Below, in pieces: positions 28,692 through 37,758 of a stretch of 64,000 nt of DNA. A program made the translations under genes and the position numbers. Every line of letters starts with the position of its first letter. The stretch's first letter is position 1. The DNA is from Chrysophaeum taylorii (taxonomy: Eukaryota > Sar > Pelagophyceae > Pelagomonadales > Pelagomonadaceae): the NCBI GenBank assembly GCA_029834535.1, contig JAQMWT010000145.1:1-64000 (forward strand), read 5' to 3'. Below the pieces are notes generated by a model. It was given only the letters and a program-made list of their open reading frames with translations. It was not told the origin of the DNA and ran no database searches.

Positions 28692-30090
28692 CTTTAAATG
28701 TCGACTGCTAAGAGGGGGGGGTGTGTGTGGGGAGCATGAAGGATGTGGGTGGGTTTGTGGGGTATGAGGGATGTGCCTGACGGGCGGAGATAAGTACGCG
28801 GGACCTAGTCGGGGTCATCGCCGAGGCGTGGGGCAGGCGAAGAGAGGACGGGCCCCGCCCGTAGGTCGTACGCATGCTGCCGCCGGACGTATGTGCGACG
28901 AAGGGTGACGTCCTGCTGGGATCGGGCGGCCTGGGCGGGGTTCCCCGAGGCGGCGACATGGGTGAGGGCGGTGAGGGCACAGCGAGCCCGGCCTAATGCG
29001 TTGGCGATCCCCCACTCACGATAGATGCGGCGAGTTTGGGCCGCCTTTGCCTCTGTGAAGTTGGCGCAGCCGCTTGTCACCCAGGTTCGCGCAGCGATGC
29101 GCTCTGCGCATGTTTGGGCGAGAGCGTGGCACGCCGCGCTGGCCTCACCGAAGGCACCGAAGACGAGGCCGGCGACGGTGCCGTAGCTACGTAGCCGCTG
29201 TTCGACAGGGCCCAAGAAGCCAGGCGGTGGTGCTGTACCCGGCTGGGGGATGATGGCGTCGATGCCGCGGGCGTGAGCGAGGTATTCGGAGTGGACTTGC
29301 GCTGCGCGCCGATCGACAGGCGACGGGTGGGAGGGATGGAGGGCGTGGGCGGTGTACAAAGAACCCCAAGCGAGGGTTTTGACGTCGTAGAGTTGCTCCT
29401 TGTTGTCGAGCGTGGTGAGGATGTCTGGGACGACTTGACGTCGGGCGAGATTGCCTCGGTACCGGCCGTAGAGGCGCGTGCGAATGGTAGGGGCGACGAC
29501 GTCAGCAAAGATGCCGAAAACCTCGGACAGGGCTGGGATGCCGGCCTCTTTGACGCTGCCGTGGACGCAGTCGAGTTGGCCGTCATGCCAGGTGGTCCGC
29601 GCTCCTCCGCGGTTGACAAGGTTGGCCTGCGTGAGAAGCACCTTGCCGTGAGCGTCGAGAACGACGTCAGTGCCCAGAATGCGAGTGCCCACGAGGCCCA
29701 AACAAGCTGGAGAGGGGTAGCCAAAGTACTGGGCACACATCTCAGCCCAGCAGCGGTTGGGGATTTGAAGGCCAGAGCTGGGCCACGAGCTGATGAACGT
29801 GGTCGAGAAGCGATCCCATGAGGACGCCGCTACTCGAAGTGCTTCGGTGATGGGAAGGGTGGCCGCAAGGCGCTGGAGTGCAGTGGCCCGAGCTGTCTCG
29901 CGCTGGGAGGTTAGAGCACGCTGGAGTTGGGGTATGAGCACGGGTGTCGAGATGGTGGGGTCGACGAGGACGCCCATGGACACGAATTCGTGGGAGAGAG
30001 GACCGTCGACGAGATGAACGTTGGCGGGGTCGCCGGAACCAGCGCCGCCGTGGGAAGCCAGCGTGGTACGGAGATCATCCCGAAGTCCGT
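28692..30090 (-). mobile_element. 5'-truncated LINE-like element carrying an endonuclease-type ORF
   Basis: Read on the minus strand: an open frame from about 30,084 to the stop at 28,805, then a 3' untranslated stretch of about 110 bp with the unit that recurs alone at 25.4 and 26.7 kb, then GTCGACATTTAAAGACAAAC with an (AAAC)n-like tail. The frame has no initiator and is open to the boundary with the Helitron sequence, so the 5' part is missing. Independent 3'-only copies elsewhere are typical of LINEs. The sequence looks young. Confidence 0.6.
28805..30084 (-). CDS. C-terminal part of a LINE-type protein with restriction-like endonuclease signature
   Basis: About 426 codons are open without interruption. 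The first ATG is at 29,977, but the frame continues upstream, so this is a fragment. The central region contains YRGNLARRQVVPDI, then 14 residues later LYDVKTLAWG. That is a PD..DxK arrangement as in the restriction-like endonucleases at the C-terminus of R2/CRE-type LINEs. After it come YLAHARGIDAII, LRSYGTVAGLVFGAFGEAS and a WGIANALGRAR block, a combination I associate with mobile-element proteins of algae and dinoflagellates. No reverse-transcriptase motifs are present in what remains. The family assignment is an inference from layout and the PD..DxK signature. Alternative: a domesticated nuclease-like host protein. Confidence 0.55.
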
Positions 30091-31135
30091 CCGTTTGTTT
30101 GTTTGTCCCTCGATTTAGGGTAAGGATCAGTTAGGCGCGAGAGTAAGGATCAGGTAGGCGCGAGAGCCAGACATTGATCCTCCAAGCCGTCTACGGCGAC
30201 CTCGCAGACTATTTCCACGACCCGCGGCGGCTCTTTCAGCGCGCCATTCTCACGCCCCGTCGAAACGATGTTGTCGATGCTGACAACGCGCGCATGACCG
30301 CGGCCTTTTTTTCCCGGAGACGAGGCGTCGGAGTTCTTTTCGGCTGACTAGGCTGGGTCGGAAGACGACGCCTCACTCTTTACAGTAGAGTTTTCAACTC
30401 CCTGACAACCAACAGCATGCTGACTTTGATCGCGAGCTTAATGTCTTCGCAACCTCGACCCGTCGCACGGCCACTGCAACGGTACCAGATACATGATCGA
30501 TCGTGTCGTTGTCACCGAGGCTCCTCCAACCTGTATCGCTTAAGGCCCGCCGACGCCAAACGATCAACAAGAGCCAGGGCCAGACGCCCCGCGAGGTCGG
30601 CGTCCTCTTTCCCAAGCCCGTCTTCTGCCACGTCCAGCTCTACGTGGCTCTCTGTCGATCGGCATCCCCGAGGATATACTCATCTGGGTCGACGACTCCA
30701 CCCTACCCCACACGTGCTGCGCAATTCCGATAAGCCCCCTCCCGGCGTCTACACGCGCACTATAAGTGAACTTACTGGGACCACGTGAACTTACTGGGGT
30801 TGGAGATTGGGACTAGGTGAGCTGAGTGACCAGGTGAAACTGGAACCAGGTGAACATACTGGGGTTTTTAGAGTAAAAGGTTTTAGAGTAAACTCAAAGG
30901 TTGGCGGCGCGTGCGGATCAAAGCAGCTTAGATTGGCGGAGGCGAGAGCGACGAGCTCAAAGGAGTTGGTGTGATCTAGGTGAACTTACTGAACTTACTG
31001 ACCAGGTGAACTTATATGAAACTTACTGGGACCAGGTGAACTTACTGGGGTTAGAGATAGGTGAACTTACTGGCCTGCACTTGTTATTATTATGGTCAAG
31101 TCAAGAGTTTCGACACTGATTTAGGGTAAGGATCA
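30091..31135 (+). mobile_element. Helitron fragment with Pif1-type helicase C-terminal remains (right inverted copy)
   Basis: Plus-strand counterpart of 25.60-26.59 kb. It has the GTTTGTC leader, CTCGATTTAGGGTAAGGATC at 30,108, the helicase remains between about 30,180 and 30,730, and the spaced AACTTACTGGG repeats from 30,770 to 31,080. Homology with the left copy stops at CCTGCACTTGT near 31,085. A further GATTTAGGGTAAGGATCA lies at 31,117-31,134. The helicase reading is broken in several places. Confidence 0.85.
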
Positions 31136-31444
31136 ATAAACTTGCCCCTTTCTGAAGCGCGGATATCATTATGAAAAGTATGTACCCCGCGCCTCTCACA
31201 ATAATTACATACGTGCCGCAGCCAGGGCATAATAAATAAAGTCTCTCGAGATCGCGAATCGTTTGTCGCCGAGGCAATCGCCGCACCGTATGTTCTGAGG
31301 GAGTCCAGCGAGCGTCAACGGAGAGACGGGAACGAAACGAGATTCGGAAGGGACTATCGGCCGTCGTGGTTGCATAGAGAAGCGAGACAGAGAGGGAGGC
31401 GGCCGCGAAATGACATGAAGGTGGTTGGTCACAACGAAGATCGA
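31136..31444. other. Short AT-richer spacer, no gene seen
   Basis: About 310 bp between the Helitron fragment and the stop of the LRR gene. It contains no repeat of the window's families and no supported open frame. Confidence 0.5.
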
Positions 31445-32473
31445 TCAGAAGAGCTTGGCAAGGATGAAAAGGATGACGGCGGCTACGGCAACGATGGCAG
31501 GGACGTACTTGGCGGGGATCTGAATAGGCTCCGCCTGGAGATTCTTGGCGGCAGCGCGCTTGGCGAAGGGGAGATTAAGAAGCTCGTGGAAGTTGTGGAG
31601 CTGGGAGTGCGGTATCGCGTCGTTGTCGTCGAGCGAGAGCGAAGTGATGGCCTTAGCACCGGGGGAGGCGAGCGCGTGGGCGAGGGAGGCGCAGCCGTGA
31701 GAAGTGATGAGATTTTTGCCGAGGCCGAGCTCGGCGAGGTTGGAGGCGGCCGAGGTCGGCTTCGCGAGGGCAGTGCCGATGGCGACGGCGCCGGCGTCGC
31801 CGATGCGGTTGTCGGTGAGGAGGAGAGACTTGAGCGTCGGAGGGACGTCCAGCGCCTTGAGCGCGTTCGCGATCTCGATAGCGCCCTTGTCGCCGATGTG
31901 GTTAGCGTTGAGGTGAACCGCGACGAGGGGCGCAGACTTGAACGCGGCCGCGAGGAGCTCCGCGCCCTCGTTGCCGATGCCGTTGCGCGTCAGAAACAAT
32001 CGCTGGAGTTTCGGCAGTGCCCCTTGTTTGAGCGTGTTGGCGAGTAGCAACGCCCCCTCGTCGCCGAGTCCGTTTCGCCCGAGCGAGAGCTTGACCAGCG
32101 ACGACCCGCATCCCTCCGCGCGCAGCGCCGTGTTGAGAGCCTTGATCCCGCCCTCCGGTCCGATGTCGTTGCCGGACGCGTCCAGTTCCGTCAACGACCC
32201 CGCGCGCCCGCCGGGCAATGCGCCGAACAACTTGGTTGCGCCGTCGGGACCGATCTTGTTTCCCGAGATGTCGATCGACACGATCGGGGTCCCATCCTCG
32301 CCACGGTTCACCATCCACCCCTCCTTGAGCGCAAACGCCAGTCTCCGAGCCCCAGGCACGCCCATCCCAGAGCCCCCCATCGAGTGGTCGGCGAGAGACA
32401 GCTGCGTCGTGTCGGCAGGGATGATGAACGTCCCATCCTTCTGTTTCACATCGCGCAACGTTGATTTCACCAT
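31445..32473 (-). CDS. Leucine-rich-repeat protein with C-terminal membrane anchor
   Basis: 342 residues from the ATG at 32,473. The upstream in-frame extension lacks an ATG. At least seven repeats of the ribonuclease-inhibitor type run from about residue 60 to 280, each with LxxLxLxxNxIGxxGAxxLAxAL (for example LFLTRNGIGNEGAELLA and LLLTDNRIGDAGAVAIG). Glycine after the asparagine turn is unusually constant. The protein ends with a 20-residue hydrophobic helix (AIVAVAAVILFILAKLF) and no tail, typical of tail-anchored proteins of the ER or outer organelle membranes. There is no signal peptide, so the repeats should face the cytosol, where they probably bind a partner protein. No NACHT, kinase or F-box part is present. 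Confidence 0.85.
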   Translation of the reverse strand: MVKSTLRDVKQKDGTFIIPADTTQLSLADHSMGGSGMGVPGARRLAFALKEGWMVNRGEDGTPIVSIDISGNKIGPDGATKLFGALPGGRAGSLTELDASGNDIGPEGGIKALNTALRAEGCGSSLVKLSLGRNGLGDEGALLLANTLKQGALPKLQRLFLTRNGIGNEGAELLAAAFKSAPLVAVHLNANHIGDKGAIEIANALKALDVPPTLKSLLLTDNRIGDAGAVAIGTALAKPTSAASNLAELGLGKNLITSHGCASLAHALASPGAKAITSLSLDDNDAIPHSQLHNFHELLNLPFAKRAAAKNLQAEPIQIPAKYVPAIVAVAAVILFILAKLF

Positions 32474-33490
32474 ATTATCAATCGCTTTGTGAAGGAAGCC
32501 TTGTGGAGAGAGAGGCCACACCACAGGTCGTGGAGTAGAGTCACGCGTCAATCAATACTTAGCCCCTTTAAAAAAATCCAAATTCGAAAAAAACTACTTA
32601 AGTACGTACTTCGAAAGACCGACTTCTTCGGGGCTTCTTGTGGCGTCGTCGCAATGGACCCACGTCCGAAGAGGACATCTGCTGTGTTTCGAGTCCGTGT
32701 CGATCTCTCGATATTTGGTGTTGAATTTGGGCGACGACGCTGAAAGCCATTGCAGACAGAGCACACCGTTGTGAACCTTCCTTCTCCTGCTGTCACTGTA
32801 CGCCACCAGAACACGCGCGTGAAACAGGCGCCCCAAAACGCTCGTTTTACCACACGCTTGAAATCATGCGTGTCTCGCCTCCCGCTTTGGCGACGATACC
32901 GCCTGAAGTCCTCTCGGTGATTGCCTCTGATCCCCCCTCGCGCACTCCGTGCATCCTCGTCTCTCCCTGCCGGCTACCTCGCACGCGTCTCGCGCCGAAA
33001 ACCCCCCTTCAAGCTGGTTAAGCGCCAGTATTCCCTCCTCGTGATCGCTCAAGATCCCCGACAGTTTTTTTTCTTTGCTTCATCGCAAGGCACCTTCAAG
33101 TCGTGGTCGGTGCGCGTACCACCGACGCGCAGCCATATAACCGAAGAGCGCCGCCAGCGGTACCATTCCCTTCGGTACCTACACGGCCCAGGACGGCCTT
33201 GGTCGCAGCGCCTCATGGTCGCTGCGCCTCTCTGTGTCCGTGACGGCATCGACCCGTCAGCACACCTACGTGCGCAAGTCAACAAGGCCTCATTTTGTTT
33301 TTCGCGGCGCCGTGCCGAGTAAGATGTTTGGTGTGTAATTTGATGCACACATCGACACCGCGACGGTGGTCTTGCCAGGCGAAGCAGTTACGGTCCCGAG
33401 GAGGTACTTCCCCCCCTTAGGTTGGATGCCCGAAACCTGATCGCGCACCGTGATTGTCGCGATAGTACTATAACTTTCTGAACCCGCGCT
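32474..33490. other. Gene-poor stretch with an uncertain coding trace
   Basis: No gene is firmly supported. A short plus-strand frame from the ATG at about 32,866 reads MRVSPPALATIPPEVLSVIA, faintly like the start of an F-box, but it stops after about 50 codons. A second open frame with no recognisable domain runs from about 32,921 to 33,322. These may be remnants or exons of an unrecognised gene. Confidence 0.35.
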
Positions 33491-34112
33491 TTGCGAGGGC
33501 ATCGGTCCTCCCGACGTAGGTTGGTACCTGCTCGCCTCCCAAACGGGCCGGTTGGCAGCCGGAACGTTCGCAGCGGGACGGGGTATGGCCCGGGGGCGAG
33601 AAAGGAAGTCGACGACGACTAACTAACTAACTAACTAACTTCAGACCTTTCCCGAGCATGGGAGCCACGCCGGGCCGGCAGGAGCCGGTACGGAATAACT
33701 AAACTAACTAACTTCAGACCTCTCCCGAGCATATGGGAGCCAGGCCGGACCGGCAGGAGCCAGTACGGAATCACAGAGGAAAATCACGCAGTTGGGGCAG
33801 AGGCGAGGGACGAGGACAGACTTGTTGATGGTGGACCGCCACTGCGCGCGGTCTTGTGCGAGGTCGTGCAAAAGCGTCGCAGGCCGCGGACGTGTTGGTC
33901 CACGGACAATCGACCTGTCCGTTGCGTTCTGCCCAACCGAGCGAACCCCATCCGAGCGCGGACTTTCCGGGTGCTAACCGGCCAGCCCGGGAGGCGAGCA
34001 CGCACCGTCTCACTCCGGGACGGCCGGGGCCGCCGCAGGGAGCAAGCGTGTTAGGCGCCATCCTCCATCGCAACCAACGGTTAGCGAGCGATCGCAGGGT
34101 TAGGGACTAGTA
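33491..34112. repeat. Cluster of three SINE-like copies in inverted and nested arrangement
   Basis: 33,491-33,618 is a plus-sense 5' part (gcgagggcat..gtaggttgg, then gccggttggcagccggaacg). It abuts a minus-sense 3' part at 33,619-33,696, marked by a (CTAA)n tract and ccgagcatgggagcc. At ggaataac this is interrupted by a third, minus-sense copy of the long variant (33,697-34,112) with its own CTAA tract and a 5' end near cgatcgcagggttaggg. The long variant shares the start and end of the 360-bp type but has a different middle, as does the copy at 1-395. Confidence 0.65.
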
Positions 34113-34858
34113 TGTTAAGTAGTTCGGTTTTTGATGGATTTCATGGATTGATTCTCTGTCGCCCTTAGGCCATCTTCCAGCGCAGCCGGTGGGATGACCG
34201 AGCAGCAAACAAGGGTTTGCCCGCTATGGGGGGCAGATCGATGGAGCGAGCGCCTACGTGCGTCGCCCATTGCTCGTCAACGGCAAACTATCGAGAAAAT
34301 CCCCCCAATATCACTAGAGGCGCGGAGTTGTCCGTCCGTGCCGGTGCGCCGCCTGCCGCCAGGCGTGTTCGGGTCGGGTAATAGTTCTGGTCAACACAAC
34401 ATTCGCGAGCTCAAAGGGGCATGTTCCCGTGCTCACGACCCCCTCTTCCCCACACGCAATTGCGACTCGTGGCGCACTATCCGTGATCTCTTACGCGCGT
34501 GCGCGACAAAGTCGCGTGTTGACACGCGACTGAATGTGTAAGAAGAACGCGCGCAAATTGTGTGCGGCCGGACAATGTGCACCGTTTGAACGATGACGGA
34601 TCGTGCAAACATAGGGTCGTCACGACACGATCAAAAGTATTGGGTCAACACGTCGGCACACGTCACGTCGAAATTGATCTCGCGACTCCAGCAGTACGGT
34701 GCTGACTCCAGTCTCGTCAGCAAGCCTTATTTTGAATGGTGGTGAAGGCAGCTGACACGTATCTAGGTTAACTAATAAGCTAGGACATTATCGTGTGCTG
34801 ACTGGACGTGCTGCCCAATTCAAAGCGGACAAGGAGCCAGCACGCAAAGAACAGCGGC
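34113..34858. other. Gene-free stretch upstream of the bZIP gene
   Basis: About 750 bp, less GC-rich than the genes. A plus-strand frame at 34,194-34,541 has no domain, start context or composition to support it. It presumably includes the promoter of the bZIP gene. Confidence 0.45.
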
Positions 34859-35394
34859 ATGGACCGCAAACCAATGGATCGTAAAAGGGCGATGGAAACG
34901 AGCCTCGGCGTCGGCGGCGATGACGACGAGATTCATCCGCGAATAGCCATTGGTCAGGGCTCGATTGCCAGTCTCTTGATTGTCGGAGACGAGGACGAGA
35001 AGCTGAGACAGGAGGTGAAGCGGGCGAGGAATCGGGAGCACGCGCGCGCTTCACGGATGCGACAACGCCAGGCCTTGGAACAGCTCGTCGAAGAGCGCGA
35101 GGCTTACCGACACGCCCAAGAGAGGACACTTCTCGAGTGCGCCCAACTCCGTGCGTGTCCAGGTTGTCTATAGTTGGTGAATCGGATACAGGCGAGCTCT
35201 TGGGGCGCTACGAGTACGAGAACGCGCAGCTGCGCGCTTGGATCGATAAGTATGTGCACGGCTCCGACGATGCGAGTCCGGCGCGATCGTCGCCTCCACA
35301 AGTATCGATGGCACCGTCGCCTTCGATGACCAGCCCGCTCGATCTGGGAGGCTACTCGTATGATTCGTACACGCCCCATTCACATCGTGCCTGA
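34859..35394 (+). CDS. bZIP transcription factor (two exons)
   Basis: Exons are 34,859-35,150 and 35,192-35,394, joined across a 41-nt intron, giving 164 residues. The basic region KRARNREHARASRMRQRQ lies at about 52-70. It carries the DNA-contacting N..HA..SR pattern in the form (NREHA) common in stramenopile bZIPs. The leucine zipper begins in exon 1 (LEQLVEEREAYRHAQERTL) and continues across the splice junction into LLGRYEYENAQLRAWI, so without splicing the zipper would be cut short. The C-terminus is S/P/Y-rich (SPPQVSMAPSPSM, then GGYSYDSYTP) and may be an activation region. The first ATG was chosen; the in-frame extension upstream starts with GTG. Downstream is (GTT)n and a polyadenylation-like aataaatattg. 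Confidence 0.85.
35151..35191 (+). other. 41-nt intron in the bZIP gene
   Basis: The donor is GTGCGT and the acceptor is GGATACAG. It falls after the first base of an arginine codon. Splicing extends the leucine zipper and reaches a stop at 35,392. The unspliced frame ends after five more residues. Confidence 0.78.
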
Positions 35395-35794
35395 GAGCCT
35401 TTCTTCAAGCAACCTCGGTTGTTGTTGTTGTTGTTTGCATATTTTGTTTAATAATAAATATTGAGATGAAGTCCGGAATTGGCATGCGAGAAGACCTCGT
35501 CGCGCTTGTGGAGCTCTCCGTTTTAGGCATAGGTGCTCGACAGATGCGCGCCGCGCTCAGTTTTTCAGCGTTGGCCCTTTTCTCTACGGAGTCAATGGAA
35601 TACAGTCAAATAACCTCGTTTTATTTTATTTTATTTTATTTTACCTTTTACTTTACGCTCGCGGAGGGGCAACGCTGATAATTTTAGTAATAATAACCCA
35701 TTGGTCCATCGAACCTTGACCTCGAACTCGGAAGCGCTTCTCAACAAACATCTTGATTTCGAATTGATTCCTGTGTTTCGAATGTGTGCGAGCG
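35395..35794. other. AT-rich spacer
   Basis: It contains (GTT)n at 35,419-35,432, aataataaat near 35,450 and (TTTTA)n at 35,620-35,642. These probably represent the 3' flank of the bZIP gene and the promoter of the next gene. No coding signal is supported. Confidence 0.5.
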
Positions 35795-36478
35795 ATGGCA
35801 TCGCGTGGACGCTGGGAGCACCGAGGACGATGTCACCACTTGACACGCACGCTCCTCGTGCTCTTCGCCGGGTCGGGAACGGCTTTCGTCCTCCCACGTG
35901 CCGGTGTGGCGGTTCGTGTTAGCGACGCTCTCGCTCGTCCGGGCTGTGACCGCCGCGTTCCGGCCCTCCGATCGCTTCCGGGCGATGAGCCCTCACTCGG
36001 GGGGCGTGAGCCGGTCCGCCCTCCTGACCCACCGCCGCAGCGGCCTGTTGGCGAAGGCTTTCTGGTACCGGCCGCATTCTTATTCGGCATGGCCGTATTC
36101 TTACTCGTCGTGGTTGGCACTTACAAGATCGGTGTCTTAACCGAGAAGTTGGCGGGCACGAATCCGAATTTGTCGATGGATATCTATTCTCTTGGGGCGA
36201 GGATCGACACTCTTGGGACAAGGACCGAAAAGATATCGAGCGACTTGTCGTCTCTCAAGTCGACGGTCGACGTCATCGCGACCAAGGTGAACTTCATGGA
36301 AAATCTCGCCGGGTACGCATTTGCGTCTGTGGTTGGAGGTCTCGAGAGCCTGTTCCTCAACCTAGTCTTCTCCCAGGTGGGCCAGACCAAATCCACCCCC
36401 CCGCCAGGCGCATCCGAGTGCTCTTCCCCCGCCGACTCACCCGAGTCACCTGCGGGCACCGACTCATCCTCGCGCTGA
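35795..36478 (+). CDS. Probable plastid membrane protein with coiled-coil tail, unknown function
   Basis: 227 residues from the ATG at 35,795. The N-terminal segment (LTRTLLVLFAGSGTA followed by FVLP, A30|F31) fits a heterokont plastid presequence. A proline- and arginine-rich linker leads to one strong transmembrane helix at about 90-112 (FLFGMAVFLLVVVGTYKIGVL). The following 55 residues (SLGARIDTLGTRTEKISSDLSSLKSTVDVIATKVNF, in part) show heptad-like spacing and should form a helix or coiled coil. The C-terminal 40 residues are S/P/E-rich. No enzymatic motif is seen. A structural or tethering role in a plastid membrane is a guess from layout. Confidence 0.6.
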   Translation: MASRGRWEHRGRCHHLTRTLLVLFAGSGTAFVLPRAGVAVRVSDALARPGCDRRVPALRSLPGDEPSLGGREPVRPPDPPPQRPVGEGFLVPAAFLFGMAVFLLVVVGTYKIGVLTEKLAGTNPNLSMDIYSLGARIDTLGTRTEKISSDLSSLKSTVDVIATKVNFMENLAGYAFASVVGGLESLFLNLVFSQVGQTKSTPPPGASECSSPADSPESPAGTDSSSR

Positions 36479-36554
36479 TGCAGGGAGGCAAGGGCTCGTC
36501 CACCAAGCATCGCCTTTGCGCCCCCGACCTCCCTCGCGCGCACTAGGCAAAGTA

Positions 36555-36910
36555 ACTAACTAACTAACTTCAGGCCTCTCCCGAGCATGGGAGCCAGGCC
36601 GGACCGACAGGAGCCAGTCCGGAATCACGGGCCTGTAGACGAGGGGCGCCGAAAGGTGGGTCGACGGAGAGTGATCATCAAGCTTGTCGCCATGCGACGA
36701 GGAGACCGCGATGTGACTGACAACCAACTCGTCGATAACCTTCCGTCTGCGCCCCGCGGCCATACCCCGTCCCACTGCGAACGTTCCGGCTGCCAACCGG
36801 CCCGCCCGGGAGGCGAATAGGTGCCAACCTACGCCGGGAGGGCGGATGCCCTCGCAAGGCTCAGGATCCATGAGGCACCGTCCTCCATCGCAACCATGCG
36901 GTTGGCGATC
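36555..36910 (-). mobile_element. SINE-like element, 356 bp, with 10-bp target duplication
   Basis: The best-preserved copy. It is flanked by perfect AGGCAAAGTA repeats at 36,545-36,554 and 36,911-36,920. On the minus strand it starts GATCGCCAACCGCATGG, contains the GGTTGGCAGCCGGAACGTTC block, and ends with CTCCCATGCTCGGGAGAGG and a (GTTA)n tail. A 118-codon minus-strand frame spans it and is partly conserved in the copy at 4.85 kb, but it lacks a recognisable domain. No RNA polymerase III boxes are obvious. It is either a SINE or the 3' end of an unseen LINE. Confidence 0.78.
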
Positions 36911-36920
36911 AGGCAAAGTA

Positions 36921-37758
36921 CTATAGATTAAGAACCACCTAAGCGCGCTGAAATTCAGGGGACGGGGTGTGTGGGCACCAGGTGGTTTTTATATGCGCAA
37001 ACGACGCCCCTTCCGCCGCTCTACGCGTAGGCAAATCACGAAGATCCAATTCGACGGTGTGTAAAAGTTTCTAGTTTACGACTAAAATCGCCCCGTCCGA
37101 CGTGCAATATAATTAGGGCCGGCGCGGCAGGGCTTTGGTTGGAAAAAAAAAAAAAAGTTAGAAACTAGGGGGGGCGAGGAGCGCTGCTGGTGACTACGAC
37201 CAGCTCGTTTAGCTCCCCAGCGACTCTTGCGGCATACGGCGTGGCGCAGACGATCACTCTCGCGTTCGTCCTCGACCGTGCGCATCGCGTCCTCGTCGCC
37301 GCCTTGTGCTTGTTGTAAGCGCTCATCACGTCGCTGCTGGTGACTACGACGATTGCCCTCGCGTTCACGCTCAAGGAGCATCGCCACATCCTCCTCTCCG
37401 GCAACCGCGGCTTCGCGACGAGCGGCGCGCCTCCACGCACGAACGGTGCGACTGTATATTTTCTCGTCGCCATTCCACTCCTGGGCGAGAACAGTGGAAT
37501 ACCAGTTTCTTTTCAAAGCATTTTGCGCGTCTTTCTTCTTCCCGCGTAAATCCGGCAGCGGGCATCGCCGAGCGGTATGCACGAAATCCGGCGTTTCGTG
37601 CACCATGATGACATTCCGTGTACGTTTCGGCTTATCTTTTCGTAGGTAGTCTTTTCTCTTGTTCCCTGCAGTATTTTAAGTGAGATTCCGCAGGGCTGAA
37701 ACCCTGAAAAAAAAAGCGAACGGTCATTCAACGACTCTACAACGGCTACGTAACGGCT
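36921..37758. other. Gene-free stretch with a 19-bp direct repeat
   Basis: CGCTGCTGGTGACTACGAC occurs at 37,182-37,200 and again at 37,332-37,350. An A14 run lies near 37,143-37,156. Frames on both strands are open for 70-170 codons but lack domains. The minus-strand frame at 37,082-37,606 is R/E/Q-rich and could be an unrecognised gene, which I do not claim. Confidence 0.4.

Noticed and set aside
28640-31135. Reading the whole 28.64-31.13 kb block as one autonomous Helitron
   Set aside because: The open frame runs opposite to the helicase remains, its 3' unit recurs separately from Helitron sequence, and no Rep domain is present; a LINE insert in a Helitron explains it better.
36560-36916. 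118-codon frame within the SINE-like element
   Set aside because: Partly shared with another copy, but it has no domain and the copies are short non-autonomous repeats; reported as part of the repeat.
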